Numbered from the stretch's first letter, positions 22,421 through 34,917 are shown. The stretch is 64,000 bases of DNA from Tipula vernalis (GCA_958295665.1 OY282560.1:92170311-92234310); one strand, 5' to 3'. The notes: generated from the letters alone by a model not told the origin. Numbers and translations: made by a program.

Positions 22421-22660
22421 GTTGAAAGGCCGAATGTCGGAAGGCCGAATGTCGGAAGGCCGAATGTCAGAAGGCCGAATGTCGGAAGGCCGAATGTCGA
22501 AAGGGCGAATGTCAAAAGGCCGAATGGGTCAGAAGGCCAAATATCGAAAGGCCGAATGTCGAAGGGCCGAATTTGTTGAAAATCCGAATCTATTGAAAGG
22601 TTCGAAAGTATTGAAAGGTTAAATATCTAAAGGCCGAATGTGTGGAAAGGCCGTATTTTC
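22421..22660 (+). repeat. Tandem array of 15-16-bp unit GGCCGAATGTCGGAA (left arm)
   Basis: About a dozen copies of GGCCGAATGTCGGAA or GGCCGAATGTCGAAA, decaying toward the right. The same unit occurs in reverse complement at 24779-24950, so the two arrays form long, repetitive inverted termini about 2.1 kb apart, an arrangement known from Foldback-type elements. Confidence 0.8.
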
Positions 22661-23203
22661 TTGAAATTTGCATTAACCTAATTGATTGAAATCAATATTT
22701 AAAACCATTGAAGAAACTATAGATTGAAAATACGTGCAAATAAATCCTGTTTATGTAGCATATTATGTGATCAAACTTTTTCGAAAAAATGTGTGTCTTT
22801 TTTTGTGCTTTTTTTTTGTTTATTGCTTCAACTTCAAATAAGTATCGCTTAGATATTTTGTATGTTTTGTTATAATAACTGCTGTGGACCACCGATATGT
22901 TTATTTTTTTGTGGTCGAGAATATCATGTCTGAGCATATTTTGCCGGCTCTTTTAGTAATTGAGTAGGTAAGAAAAAATATATTTTTATGTTATGTTCAG
23001 TTTTGTCATTTTACATTTTTAAGGGTAGAAAATTTTTAAAAAAAAACGAGCGAGTTTATGCTCTACTCGCAATAGATTTATGTTAAAACGTTTATGTTAT
23101 CATATTTATTGAATCATTTCAAACTATTTCGATAGGGTTCATAAACCCCTGCATAAAGACGGCTGTTTCTCTCAGTATTTAAACTACGTTACATTTTTGG
23201 TTT

Positions 23204-23312
23204 AAAAAGTCAATAAGTTATTCTATTTTGGATTTGGAGAACGAACCTTACTGATAATAATTGAGCTTGAGCAGAGTACATTTCTGTTAAGTTAGTCACC
23301 TAAATCTGCCAT
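23204..23312 (+). repeat. Dispersed repeat, copy 1
   Basis: AAAAAGTCAATAA, TTTGGATTTGGAG, ACGAACCTT and CTGTTAAGTTAGTCA recur in order at 44711-44905, where about 75 bp more lies in the middle. Unknown family. Confidence 0.6.
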
Positions 23313-23377
23313 GTACTTTTGTGCTATATGGCGGCAAAATGATCAAATCGTTCTTTGAAACGCGTCCCGGCCGTTAC

Positions 23378-23530
23378 GGCATACTTCATTACGGTAAGGC
23401 AAATTCCACTACGGCATATGGTACGACATGTTTCAGTACGGCATATTTCAATATGACATATGATACACTAAGCCATATTTTGTACTACGGCATATTTCAA
23501 TGCGGCTTATGGTACTACGGCGTAAGGTAT
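23378..23530 (+). repeat. Degenerate TACGGCATATTTCA repeats
   Basis: At least six imperfect copies of TACGGCATA(T/C) spaced about 20-25 bp, lying between the two inverted GGCCGAATGTC arrays. No coding function is evident. Confidence 0.6.
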
Positions 23531-24778
23531 AAAACGGTACATTTTAAGACTTGGCTATTTCTTAACCGAGTATGATTAAATTCGATTTATACGATGGAAA
23601 TGTTAATGGGAATCTAAAATGATTTTTTTGATGAAGTTCTAGAGTATAGCCAACTAAGGTGGAACTTGGTTATTTCTTAACTGATTAAACTGAAAATCAT
23701 TCACTTAATCGAATTCTCCTTCACTTAGTAGAATCATCCTTTATTTAAGAAAATTAATTCCTTTCACTTTGATTCACTTATCAAAATTTTCCTTTACTTA
23801 ATAAAATAAAATGTATTCTCCCAGTGGAAATAAATTTGTGTTGGTTAGTTTTTAATCACGCAGTGTAATACCTTCAATTTCAAATTTTTAATTAAATCTA
23901 ATTTTCAATATAAAACTACATAGGTATGAATCGGCTGATGTATAGTAAGGTGATTTTCAATGGAATCAAGGAACCTAAATACTCGTTGGCCTAAAAATTT
24001 ACAGGTCCTGAGGCCTATCATCAGATTTTGAATTTTTATAGTCTGAATCGTATAGGTAAGCCCATTTGTATCTGTTTTGTTTTGTCTTAACTGCATAATT
24101 AGGAATTTAGGGGTTTATTTCAAAGCAAAGGAACAAATATTTTACGCCAATAATTAACTATGTCATAATTATGACTAATTCGCATAGTAATTGGACGAAA
24201 TTTATTTATTTTAGTTTTGATTTTTTTTTGTTCGAATTACCCGTAAAAAATCGTTTGTAAGAATCTATTTACAAACAGAAAAAATCAAATCAACAATTAA
24301 ACCGAAGAATTCAAATTCTGTAAGAGTAGATTTTCTAAAGAATTTTAATTTTAAATGTTTGTTTTTTGTTTTACCGAAGTAATCTAGACAGATGTTTTCT
24401 TGCACTTATATTTTTAGTAAGTAACCGCTTTCTAGTTTTATAGTTATTGAAATGACAACCGGCGATACAGAAACACTCGCTGAAAGTAATATTTATTTAT
24501 TACCCGAATATTAGTTTATATCCATTTCAGCGTTTATTTATCCATTCCATCTTCAGCTTCAATTAGTTAAATAAAAGTTAGTTAAAAATAAAGCTGAATA
24601 CTGTCAAATACTTGTTTCTTCTGTATGTACCTCGACATAATGTTTTTTTTTTTTTGTTAAACATAAAATTTAGGGATTTTTCAAAAACTGATACTACATT
24701 CATTGCTTCTTAAAACACCATGTCTATGGCAATAAAAAATAGTTATAGTACGATTATTATATATACTCGTATATTCAA

Positions 24779-24950
24779 TCGGCCTTTTGACATTCGGCCT
24801 TTCGACACAATCGGCCATACGACATTCGGCCTTTCGACACAATCGGCCTTTCGACCCATTCGGCCTTTCGACCCATTCAGCCTTTCGCCAATCGGCCTTT
24901 CGACGTTCGGCCTTTCGACATTCGGCCTGTCAACATTCGACCTTTCGGCC
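24779..24950 (-). repeat. Tandem array of TTTCGACATTCGGCC unit (right arm, inverted)
   Basis: About ten copies of the reverse complement of the unit at 22421-22660. The right edge meets the 3' tail of the LINE fragment at about 24955. Confidence 0.8.
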
Positions 24951-24954
24951 CTAT

Positions 24955-26165
24955 TCCGTTTTATTTATTTGATACCTACAGTGACTACAGTCGGTACAAA
25001 CAATTACGGCTAACTAATACAATTGTTAAAAAACTTAAATAAAACATTCTTGAACAAATCTCTCGACAAGTAAAAATCGAAAACTTGAGAAACTGAATTG
25101 AACACCCGTGATATTCTCAGCATCAGTTCCGAAAGACCATAGTTTGTTGGCACCAGGTCAATGAATAAAAGCCCATCACGTTGACGCATTCGGTGTTCGG
25201 GAGCATAGATTTTTAGACGTGCGAGTAACTCAGTACAATCGATAAGGGAATTAATGATATCGCGCACGTACAGCGCGGAAGCCACGTTCCGGCGATAGTC
25301 TAGTCGTTGCAGTTTCAAAAAATTACATCGATCTTGATAAGGTGGAAGGACATATTCTACAGCACGCGTGGACGGCAAACATCGGAGCGCGAACAGAACA
25401 AATTGCTTCTGAACACTCTCAATCCTCCCGGAATGACAGTGGTAGGATGGCGCCCAAACTGGAGATGCATACTTCAAAATAGACCGAACAAACGAGACAT
25501 ACAATGATGTCAACGTCCCAACATAATATACAACTTTGAAATAATGGTGTTAACTTGTCTGGTAAATGTAGTGTCAGCTGCAAAAATCACACGAAGATCG
25601 GAAATGAACTCGACTCGGTTAACGTCTTCATTGTACAGCTGATATTGGTAAAGAATGGGTGAGTGGATACGATTAAAAGAAAGCGTCTTGCATTTGCTCA
25701 CGTTCAGAGCCAGTCTATTATTAATTGGCCAACTAGAAAATCTGTTTAAGTCCTCCTGCAACTTTACACAATCAGACAACCTAGTAAACCGAAGAGGAGG
25801 CAGTTAGCAAACTCAAAGCATTGCACCACATCATTGATAAACAATGAGAACAACAATGGTCCAATGTGACTACCTTGAGGCACGCCAGATGGCACATGAA
25901 ATAATTGGGAGTAAGAATCCAAGATCCAACGGAATGCCAACGATCAATGAGGTAGGAACGCAACCATTTAATAGGAATAAACTGACAATTTAGACTCTCT
26001 AACTTACTAAGAAGAATAGAGTGGTCAATCATATCTAAAGCCTTGGCAAAGTCTATATAAACAACGTCAAGCTGATGTCTGGAATTTAAACTATCAAATA
26101 AGTCGCCACAAAACGAAATCAAGTTAGTTACTGTAGACCTACCGGGATAAAATTCATATTGTACA
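24955..26165 (-). pseudogene. 5'-truncated LINE reverse-transcriptase fragment (CR1/Jockey superfamily)
   Basis: Read from the right: FYPGRSTVTNL, VVYIDFAKALDMIDHSILLSKL (RT motif with the first catalytic Asp), GVPQGS-type text in a shifted frame, then SDCVKLQEDLNRFSSW, LNVSKCKTLSF, YVSFVRSILKYASPVW and the C-terminal domain to FNSVSQVF. The YADD catalytic box is missing by a deletion near 25780-25800. The 3' end has a CAAATAAATAAA tail at about 24960, so the copy is a normal 5'-truncated LINE insertion that later decayed. Confidence 0.82.
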
Positions 26166-26169
26166 GGAG

Positions 26170-28980
26170 AAACTATTTAATTGCTGTTTCTAATTTTTTG
26201 ACCAAGACTGCCTTATATTTAATCATTATGTTGTTTAACTTAATTTTGACTTTATATTATTGCCAAATTAGGTTGTATTTGTACTGAAAATCTTTTAAAA
26301 AAATATTTAGCGCCCGTAAATATGTTGCGTCCTGCGCGATTTCACAGATAGAACAATGGACAGAATATTGGCCCGAATAAAGCAATTGGGAAAAGTATTG
26401 TATAACAATGATTTTACGTGATGTAAAAAAGTCGTATCACACTAAGAGATTTAGTTAAGCCATCATCTTAATTTACAAATAAATAAACAATGTATCTGGT
26501 CACCTTAACCAAAAGTATACTTACATATATGTAAAAAGTAAGAACCTTATAAAGAATATTCAAGTAATCAAAAAAGACGAACTAAAAAAAAAAAGCAACA
26601 AAAATAATTCTCCAACTTTAACACTTATACCAATAAAATTCTTGAAGTTCAAATCAGTTTATGTCTGTTGATCGTCGAAGGTAGAAGAGGAACATAATTA
26701 GTCGTATACTTGCAGTTAACTATAATACAACACAGTGGAATGAAAATTTTTTGTTAAAGTTTTAAAAAATAAAACATTTTTTTTTACCGTTACTAAAATT
26801 TCAAGAACTCATATAAGAAGAATCAAGTTGCAATTAAAAGAGTTTTCTTTTGGAATTCTTTTTTGTTATTTAGTTGGTTTTATGGTGTTGTTGTATTAAA
26901 AAAAAATAAAAATAAAATTTAAAAAAAATTTAAATTTAAAACTTAATAATAAAAATAAATAATAAATTAAGTTTATTGCTTGCTTATTGCATTGTTTTTA
27001 ATTGAATATAAAAATAATTAAGTTAGTTTCTGCAGTTTGTAATTTAAACCTTTTTTTTGTTACTTTTCTTAAAAATGATTAAATATAAAATTCTAGGAGT
27101 TGTGCTATTTGTGGTAAGAGTTTAAAACGCTTATAAAACTATTTTATTGATTGGCATTTAAATCTAATTTCTATTTAAGCATCCGTAATTATTTTGATTC
27201 GATTTGCCAATCATTTATTTTAATTGTATTATTGTTCTAATTATATTCTAGACAATTTATTCATATCGTACTTATTTATTATAATATAACGGGCCCGCTC
27301 CTTTTAATTGGAAATTGCAGTTATGTATATTTCACTTTCTTTGCGAGCCTAATCAATATTAATTGTTTAATCATTACAATGTGTGTATACGTACGGCTGC
27401 AATGACCTGGTCTACATTATCATTAAACATGTAGCTTTTAATCTTAAGAAAAAAAAAAAATAAGATGATGGCCTTATAACAATATAATATTTATAGAAAA
27501 CAAGTAATTAGTATTACAATTAAATTTTGTATGGTTTTCATTACAAGAATTTTATTATAAAATATATAAAATCAGAATCAGAACATACATAAAAAAAACA
27601 AGATTTTATGATAAAAATATAAATACTTGTACACATAAAATATTGAATGAACGTTGATTAAGTTGAATTATATAAAAATGATTGAAATTCATAATGTGTC
27701 ATCTCTAGTTTAGGTATATGCGCCTAGAATACGCTTAATAAACAGTTTTGTGGTTTAGAATTTGGTAATACCAAAAAATCATAATTTTTTGTCATAATTT
27801 TATGAGGTTATAACTTTTATGGAATTATTATGGAATTGCACACATTTGAACGTGATGATACGAACGATTTTAATTTTTAAGCTGCGAGCGAGTTTAACCA
27901 TTTATTTTATGCTTGACCATACTTTAAAATAAAAAAAAAGAATAAAAATAGTGAGCAAGTCATGCATAACAATTTATGTACTTTTTTATAGAACTATTTT
28001 GCGCACAAAATTATGTCTGTCGCATAAAATCTTAATATAACGGGTTTTATTTCTATCTAATTGTGCATTTTAATTATTTTTTTGAAATACTGGTACTTTG
28101 AATATGAAATAATCTCTATTATGAATAAGTGATACTAAACTTTTTATTGATTTTAATTTTGCCGTTTTGCTAGGGCGATTTTCAACATTTCCGGTACAAC
28201 AGGAAGAATTTGATAGATATCTTTTATACGGATTAAGTCTAATTTATTTTTATTATTTTTAAGAGATCTGTATAGATCTAGATTAAGCGGGGCTATAAAA
28301 CTATTAAATTATAGCAAAAATATCATCTTCAATTAACTATAAGTTAAACCGATTATAATCTATCTGCCAATGATGCTATTCTGATCAATGATCATATGTA
28401 TTACAGCAACAACTATAATTTCATATTCTTAATACATTTCTATTAAGCCCTTAAGGTACAAGAAAGCAGAAAAAAATAAACTTTTCTTTACACAAATGCA
28501 CCATGAAATTAGCAAAATGTTATGAATTGAGCATATTTTAGTATAAATACTCAAAGTATCTGAAAATTAAAGGTTGTTTTTTAGCATAGGGCCCCTAAGG
28601 AACTAGCCCTCATATGGGCCGAAACGTAGATTAATTAATCTGTTGCAATAGAAATCAATCAAATGTCATTAAATACCGTAAGTAAGTCAACGTCACGCAG
28701 TCTAACAATCGAAATAATCTCTAACAATCGCGTATAATCTTCAATAATCTCTATACAAAAAAATTCGAAAAATGTTGATAATGTTGAATTATCTGTAATA
28801 TGACAACTCAAAGTCAATCCTTTACACATCGATACATGCAAAAATCTTAATAAGTTTCAAATCATCTTCGAAACGAGAAAAATCGAAAGTTTTCAACTCG
28901 TAATTTTGGGCCATATTCAATGTAATCTTCTATTTGTCTTTTCTTCGATTCTGGTATTATTTTTTAAAAAAACTTGATAC
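26170..28980. other. AT-rich DNA, nothing recognised
   Basis: No open frame, RNA gene or clear repeat could be supported. Short A-runs only. Confidence 0.5.
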
Positions 28981-29084
28981 TAGTTTGAAACCTGCAATAA
29001 GTTAGCGTGGAAATTGAGTGAATATTCCGGTCTCAAAAGGTGTTAGTAGTCTTTTAGCTGAAATCCGCATAGGAAATTTAGAGA

Positions 29085-29175
29085 TTTTCGAATGGAATTC
29101 TGGGATCTCATTTTCTGTATCAAAAGTGTTACCGAGAAATCGCGAGATTTCCCGGTTTTCGATTTTTTTATTTTA
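29085..29175 (+). repeat. Left inverted-repeat arm of a pogo/Tigger-like element
   Basis: About 75-80 bp (blocks GGGATC, ATCAAAAGTGT, ATTTCCCGGTTTTCGATT) matched in reverse complement at 34805-34895. The intervening 5.6 kb includes a decayed pogo transposase, so the pair may be the termini of one expanded element. Confidence 0.5.
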
Positions 29176-29189
29176 TAATATATCCTGTA

Positions 29190-30061
29190 AAACCTCGGTT
29201 TAGAGACTAATTGGGGGTTGGCCTGTCTCTTCTATAGAAGTTTATCCATATACAGCCTTCCAAGTCAAATTCAGGCTAATTAGGAAGGAACTTTGCTATT
29301 TCTTAACCGATTATGTTGAAATTGAGATGTTTACCTATATAGAATTCTGGAAAATGGCCAATTAGGAAGGAACTTGGTGATTTCTTTACCGATTATGATG
29401 AAATTCAGGATGCTTGATGGAAAGGGGATTCTAAAATGAATTTTAAATAAAGCTCTTCAATAGGGCGAACTTGGAAAAAACTTGGCGGTTTTCTAACCGT
29501 ACGATAGAAATGGGAATCTAAAATGGTATCTAGAATATGTGCTAGAATATGGTCAGTTAGTAAGGAAGGAACTTGGCTGTTTATTAACCGATAGCCATGG
29601 AATATGAGATAATCGAGTTCCTTCCTAATTGACCTTATTTCACAACTTCACGTTAAAATTATTTTAGACTCCTATTCCCATCGAACATGCTGAACTTCAT
29701 CATAATTGGTTAAAAACGGTCAAGTTCCTTCCTAATTGGCCATATTCCAGAATTGCATCTAAAACTTACTCTGCATACCGAATTTCATCATAATCGGAAA
29801 AGAAATTATCAAATTCCTTCCTAATTGGCCATTTTCTAGAACTTCATGTAATAATCATTTTAGAATCCCATTTCCATCGTACACATCAAATTTCATCATA
29901 ATCGGTTAGTAAATAGCCATTTCATTCCTAATCAGCCTGAATTTGACTTCAAAATGCTATTGATGGATAAAGTTCTATATGGAATATTTAAACATTCTAC
30001 ATTCAGAAGGGAAAATCGGAAATCAGAGACAGGCACCAATTAGGCTCCTAAACCGAGGTTT
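29190..30061. mobile_element. TA-flanked foldback element, about 870 bp
   Basis: Termini AAACCTCGGTTTAG and CTAAACCGAGGTTT are flanked by TA at 29188-29189 and 30062-30063, and the repeat extends inward (AATTGG, CCTGTCTCT). Inside, a motif of the type AATTAGGAAGGAACTTGG plus TTCTTAACCGATTATGATG is repeated in direct orientation up to about 29600 and then inverted to about 29940, so the whole folds into a long hairpin. TA target and A-A-A-C-C-T-C ends resemble pogo-derived MITEs. Non-coding. Related sequence occurs at 23550-23700 and 63540-63670. Confidence 0.65.
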
Positions 30062-30620
30062 TATTGTAATATACATATTATTCCTATTCCGTTGTATACA
30101 TAGTTAAACGTGTACGTAAAAATCCTATAAAACGGAATCCGACAGTTCCAAAAAATTTTCGGGGTTATCGAATTTTCCGAATTTTTTTTGTAAAACGAAA
30201 ATTAAATAAATATTTCAACAGATATCACGAGTTTTAGTTAAATAAAATTCAAGCATAAATAAAAATATACACGTACTTTTAGGACGATTGGGAAGTTTTT
30301 CCTAAGTTTCCTAAAAATAACAAATCATTTGAATGTATGTGTAAGAACTTCGTAATAAAAAACTACTTATAAACGAAAAATTCATATTACGAATTATTTA
30401 AAAGAATTTCTTTTAACCAAACAAAAATTGAACAAAAATTGTATCTCCCTAAGATAAAGCAATACAATTTTATTTAAAACTAATAAAATTAATTATAACT
30501 CATAAAAAATTATTAGGTAAAATTAATAATTTTAAAATTAAAACTTTTTCCAACTTTACCTAATTTACAGAAACTATAACGGAAACCTATAGCAGGTATT
30601 TAATTACATACTACAGACCC

Positions 30621-32295
30621 ACTCTAAAGGAAAACCATATAGATTTTCCGAAATCTAGAGGAACAGATAGTTAGGATTGAACATTTCTGAATTCGCTTCC
30701 ACTATGGTTGTATATCGATTTTCCAAAATTTTCCTGCTGTTCCCGAAAAGCGCGCATTCTAACGGAAACCAATTATGAGTTGCTGTGGACCTATTCTAAA
30801 GGAAAACCATACAGATTTTCTGAAATCTAGGGGAACAGATAGTTAGGATTGAACATTTCTGAATTCGCTTCCACTATGGTTGTATATCGAATTTCCAAAA
30901 TTTTCCTGCTGTTCCCGAAAAGCGCGCATTATAACGGAAACCAATTATGAGTTGCTGTGGACCTATTCTAAAGGAAAGCCATACAGATTTTCCGAAATCT
31001 AGAGGAACAGATAGTTAGGATTGAACATTTCTGAATTCGCTTCCACTATGGTTGTATATCGATTTTCCAAAATTTTCCTGCTGTTCCCGAAAAGCGCGCA
31101 TTCTAACGGAAACCAATTATGAGTTGCTGTGGACCTATTCTAAAGGAAAACCATACAGATTTTCTGAAATCTAGGGGAACAGATAGTTAGGATTGAACAT
31201 TTCTGAATTCGCTTCCACTATGGTTGTATATCGATTTTCCAAAATTTTCCTGCTGTTCCCGAAAAGCGCGCATTCTAACGGAAACCAATTATGAGTTGCT
31301 GTACACCTATTCTAAAGGAAAACCATACAGATCTTCTGAAATCTAGGGGAACAGATAGTTAGGATTGAACATTTCTGAATTCGCTTCCACTATGGTTGTA
31401 TATCGAATTTCCAAAATTTTCCTGCTGTTCCCGAAAAGCGCGCATTATAACGGAAACCAATTATGAGTTGCTGTGGACCTATTCTAAAGGAAAACCATAC
31501 AGATTTTCCGAAATCTAGGGGAACAGATAGTTAGGATTGAACATTTCTGAATTCGCTTCCACTATGGTTGTATATCGATTTTCCAAAATTTTCCTGCTGT
31601 TCCCGAAAAGCGCGCATTCTAACGGAAACCAATTATGAGTTGCTGTGGACCTATTCTAAAGGAAAACCATACAGATTTTCCGAAATCTAGGGGAACAGAT
31701 AGTTAGGATTGAACATTTCTGAATTCGCTTCCACTATGGTTGTATATCGATTTTCCAAAATTTTCCTGCTGTTCCCGAAAAGCGCGCATTCTAACGGAAA
31801 CCAATTATGAGTTGCTGTGGACCTATTCTAAAGGAAAACCATACAGATTTTCTGAAATCTAGGGGAACAGATAGTTAGGATTGAACATTTCTGAATTCGC
31901 TTCCACTATGGTTGTATATCGAATTTCCAAAATTTTCCTGCTGTTCCCGAAAAGCGCGCATTCTAACGGAAACCAATTATGAGTTGCTGTGGACCTATTC
32001 TAAAGGAAAACCATACAGATTTTCTGAAATCTAGGGGAACAGATAGTTAGGATTGAACATTTCTGAATTCGCTTCCACTATGGTTGTATATCGAATTTCC
32101 AAAATTTTCCTGCTGTTCCCGAAAAGCGCGCATTATAACGGAAACCAATTATGAGTTGCTGTGAACCTATCCTAACGAAAAACAATACACATTTTCCGAA
32201 ATCTAGGGGAATAGGTAGTTAGGATTGAACATTTCTGAATTCGCTTCCACTATGGTTGTATATCGATTTTCCAAAATTTTCCTGCTGTTCCTGAA
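30621..32295 (+). repeat. 172-bp tandem repeat array, about 9.8 copies
   Basis: Unit starts fall at 30621, 30793, 30965, 31137, 31309, 31481, 31653, 31825, 31997 and 32169, exactly 172 bp apart with no indels. Copies are nearly identical, differing at a few sites (ATTCTAACGG/ATTATAACGG, GATTTTCC/GAATTTCC, TTCTGAAATC/TTCCGAAATC). First and last copies are the most diverged. Each unit holds AAAAGCGCGCATT. No conserved open frame. Confidence 0.95.
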
Positions 32296-32432
32296 AAGTT
32301 TCCCTTTAGAATTGGCCCACAGTAACTTATAATCGGTTTCCGTTAGAATGCGCGCTTTTCGGGAAAAGCAGTTGGAAGTGAAGTAAATAATGGAAGTGAA
32401 TTCAGAAATGTTCAATCCTATATTATAACTCA
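32296..32432 (-). repeat. Inverted partial copy closing the 172-bp array
   Basis: AATCGGTTTCCGTTAGAATG and GCGCGCTTTTCGGGAA are the reverse complement of the unit, and GAATTCAGAAATGTTCAATC occurs again near 32400. The array therefore ends in a hairpin-forming inverted copy. Confidence 0.8.
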
Positions 32433-33257
32433 AAATAGTTTTGTTGTAAATTGAGCTCTTCTTAAGGAAAACAGGAAACTATAAAATTGAAATGCCACAA
32501 TATTGTATACGAATTTGTGTGTTTGTCTTTTGATTTTTAAACTTCTCAAAGCTAAGGGGCCTTGTTATCTTTATAGGAAATTGCTGGTTAGTAGGGTTTA
32601 TTCCTCTAACTTCCTCCTAATTCCGGCCAAAAATATTTGTAGGTCATTAAGCAAATCCTTTTATGTCAAGGGAGTTTATCTTTGGAATTCAATTCTATTG
32701 CAAATTGTAAAGTTATAATTGGCAGGATTATTTAAGTCAACATTTCTCTAGTGGGATGATTGAGGGGCAATACGTTAATTTTTAATTATTTCACCTCTGG
32801 CTGTACATTTTATTGTAAAAATGAACTACTGCTCAAAATAGAATGTGTAGGCATGAGGTGGAAATCGTTTGAAAAAATTCAAGAGGTTTTTATGCCTAAT
32901 GGAAGCAACATCATTATTTTTTTGTTCCGATTACTTTGTTTACAAGTGTGCTTTTCTTTTTAATACTAAAATATTAATAAAATACTACAAATAAATAAAT
33001 AATAAACGTATTAACCGATAAAAATAAAACAACCAATAAAATGCCCAATTAATATGAATTTTTGTAAATAATTTACACAAATACACTCGTAAATATTTAG
33101 GAATAGGAAAAATTTCACGTTTCTGCACAAATTCGTGAAGTTTTTCCTAAAATGTTCCTAACTTTTTTTATGAATAATCTAGCAAATACTTCACGCGAAC
33201 CTTTTAGGAAATATATGTAAAAATAAAAACTAAAAACTTCAAATTCCTAATTAAAAG
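32433..33257. other. AT-rich DNA between the array and the pogo relic
   Basis: Two short open frames (32503-32718, 32760-32963) show no domain and are not called as genes. Confidence 0.4.
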
Positions 33258-34690
33258 TTACATTAATATAAATAATATAGAAGTTTGCTTTTCCTTCCGT
33301 TCAAAAAGTTTGTTTTGTACATATGACACCTTCAATTTTGAAATTGTGTCACAAAAGTCTTCTTTACCGGCCTCTCGCCGATAATTTTCTAGGGTTTTAA
33401 AAGCCATCATAACTTCGCTATTTCCAACTTTCTCGTTCTCATCTGTTTCATCGTCGCTCACGTCTACCACATTTTCAATTCCAAAATCAACAGTCGCAGA
33501 GATAATTTCATCTAAATCAACAGAATTTACTTCGGTTGTGGCCTCATCATCCACAGTAACATATTCTGTAGCGCTGCAAATTGCTGACCCAAACACAGAT
33601 TGAATTAAATTCTGAACCTCTATAATTCCGGTTGATCATTCTCTTGATTTTCAAAGATAAAACCGCAGTTTCGAAAGCATTTTATTATGGTGTTGGGCGA
33701 TATTTGTTGGCACGCAATTTTTAGAATTTGAATTGCAACAAGAACTGTGATTTTGTTTGCCAGGGCGGAAGCATTGCCGCAACTTTCCATTTCTACAAGT
33801 AAATTCTGTAACATGAACTTTCTATAGTGTACCTTCATGTTGGCAATTACACCAGAATCGAGCGGTTGAAGTTTAGAGGTTGTATTAGGTGGTAAATATT
33901 TTAGTTGGATATTTGAAAATTTCAAAATCGAATGAGAAGGGGCATTATCTAAGAAAAACAGGATTTTCCGATTTGCAACTTTCATTTTGGTATTTAATTT
34001 GCTTAAATACTATTTAAAAATTATGACCGTCATCCATGCTTTTTTATTGCAATAGTAATCGACACCTATATTTTCGATATTTAATTTCTTAAAATGTCGT
34101 GGTCGCTGCTTTACCAATTACAAGGGGCTTTTCAATGATGCCATCCTCAAATATAGTTAATAACACCGTCATTAGTTCTTTTAAAAATTTGCCACCTTTC
34201 TTTGGCTCGTATCCATTGCAAATATCAATTAATTTTCTGAACCATTCAGCCATAACGGTTTCATCGACGTCCTTACTTTCACCACAAACCGTATTAAAGC
34301 TAATGTGAAATCGTTTTCTTAAACTTCTCAGCCACCCATTCGATGCCTTAAAATTTAGAATATTCATTTTTGAAGCTATTTTAATTGCTTCTGCTTGAAG
34401 TATCGGTCCGGAGAGTGGAACATTTTTGATCGCGCAACACAAAACCAATGAAGCAAGACTTCATTTACACTTTCAAAATTAGATTTTCTGAACTTTTTAT
34501 CAATGTGTCACGTGTAACCGATTTTTGCAAAATTTCGACTTGTTTCGACAAACAATCATAAACCATAGTTTTCCCACATTTAAAATGAGCTCATATTTCC
34601 TTTACGGTTTTTTTTTCTTTTAGACGCATTTGAATCAGCTGTTTTTTTTTGTCCCAACGACAAATTAATATTTTTCTTTGATGGCATTTT
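33258..34690 (-). pseudogene. Pogo/Tigger-type transposase, decayed
   Basis: Read right to left: MPSKKNINLSLGQKK (a short basic start), HTH_CENPB-like text (FKASNGWLRSLRKRFHIS at about 34300), AEWFRKLIDICNGYEPKK, and the DDE domain ILFFLDNAPSHS then YLPPNTTSKLQPLDSGVI with 29 residues between the two Asp (DD29D, typical of Tigger). The acidic tail (DVSDDETDENE) ends near 33258. Several frame shifts and stops divide it. CENP-B-like proteins derive from this family, but the damage here argues against domestication. Confidence 0.82.
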
Positions 34691-34804
34691 ATTTACACGA
34701 CTAAAATAACTGTATGAACCCAAATGGTACGTATGTATGTAGCAAGTTTTACACACATTTATCACAAAAAACATTTACACACATTTATCGTAAAAAATGT
34801 ATAC

Positions 34805-34915
34805 CGTTTTAGAAGGTTTTCACTATAAAAAAATCGAAAACCGGGAAATCCTGGAATTTTCCGGTCACACTTTTGAGACAAAAACGGGATCCCGTGATCC
34901 AGTTTTGAGAAACTC
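34805..34915 (-). repeat. Right inverted-repeat arm of a pogo/Tigger-like element
   Basis: Reverse complement of 29085-29175 (AATCGAAAACCGGGAAAT shared block). It lies about 110 bp beyond the start of the pogo transposase, the expected place for its 5' terminus, and ends where the LTR-like repeat resumes at about 34918. Confidence 0.55.
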
Positions 34916-34917
34916 TA

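Noticed and set aside
22322..22622. Two overlapping repetitive open frames
   Set aside because: They are translations of the GGCCGAATGTC tandem array, not a gene.
30621..32295. CRISPR-like array
   Set aside because: Units are contiguous 172-bp repeats with no spacers in a eukaryotic genome. It is a satellite.
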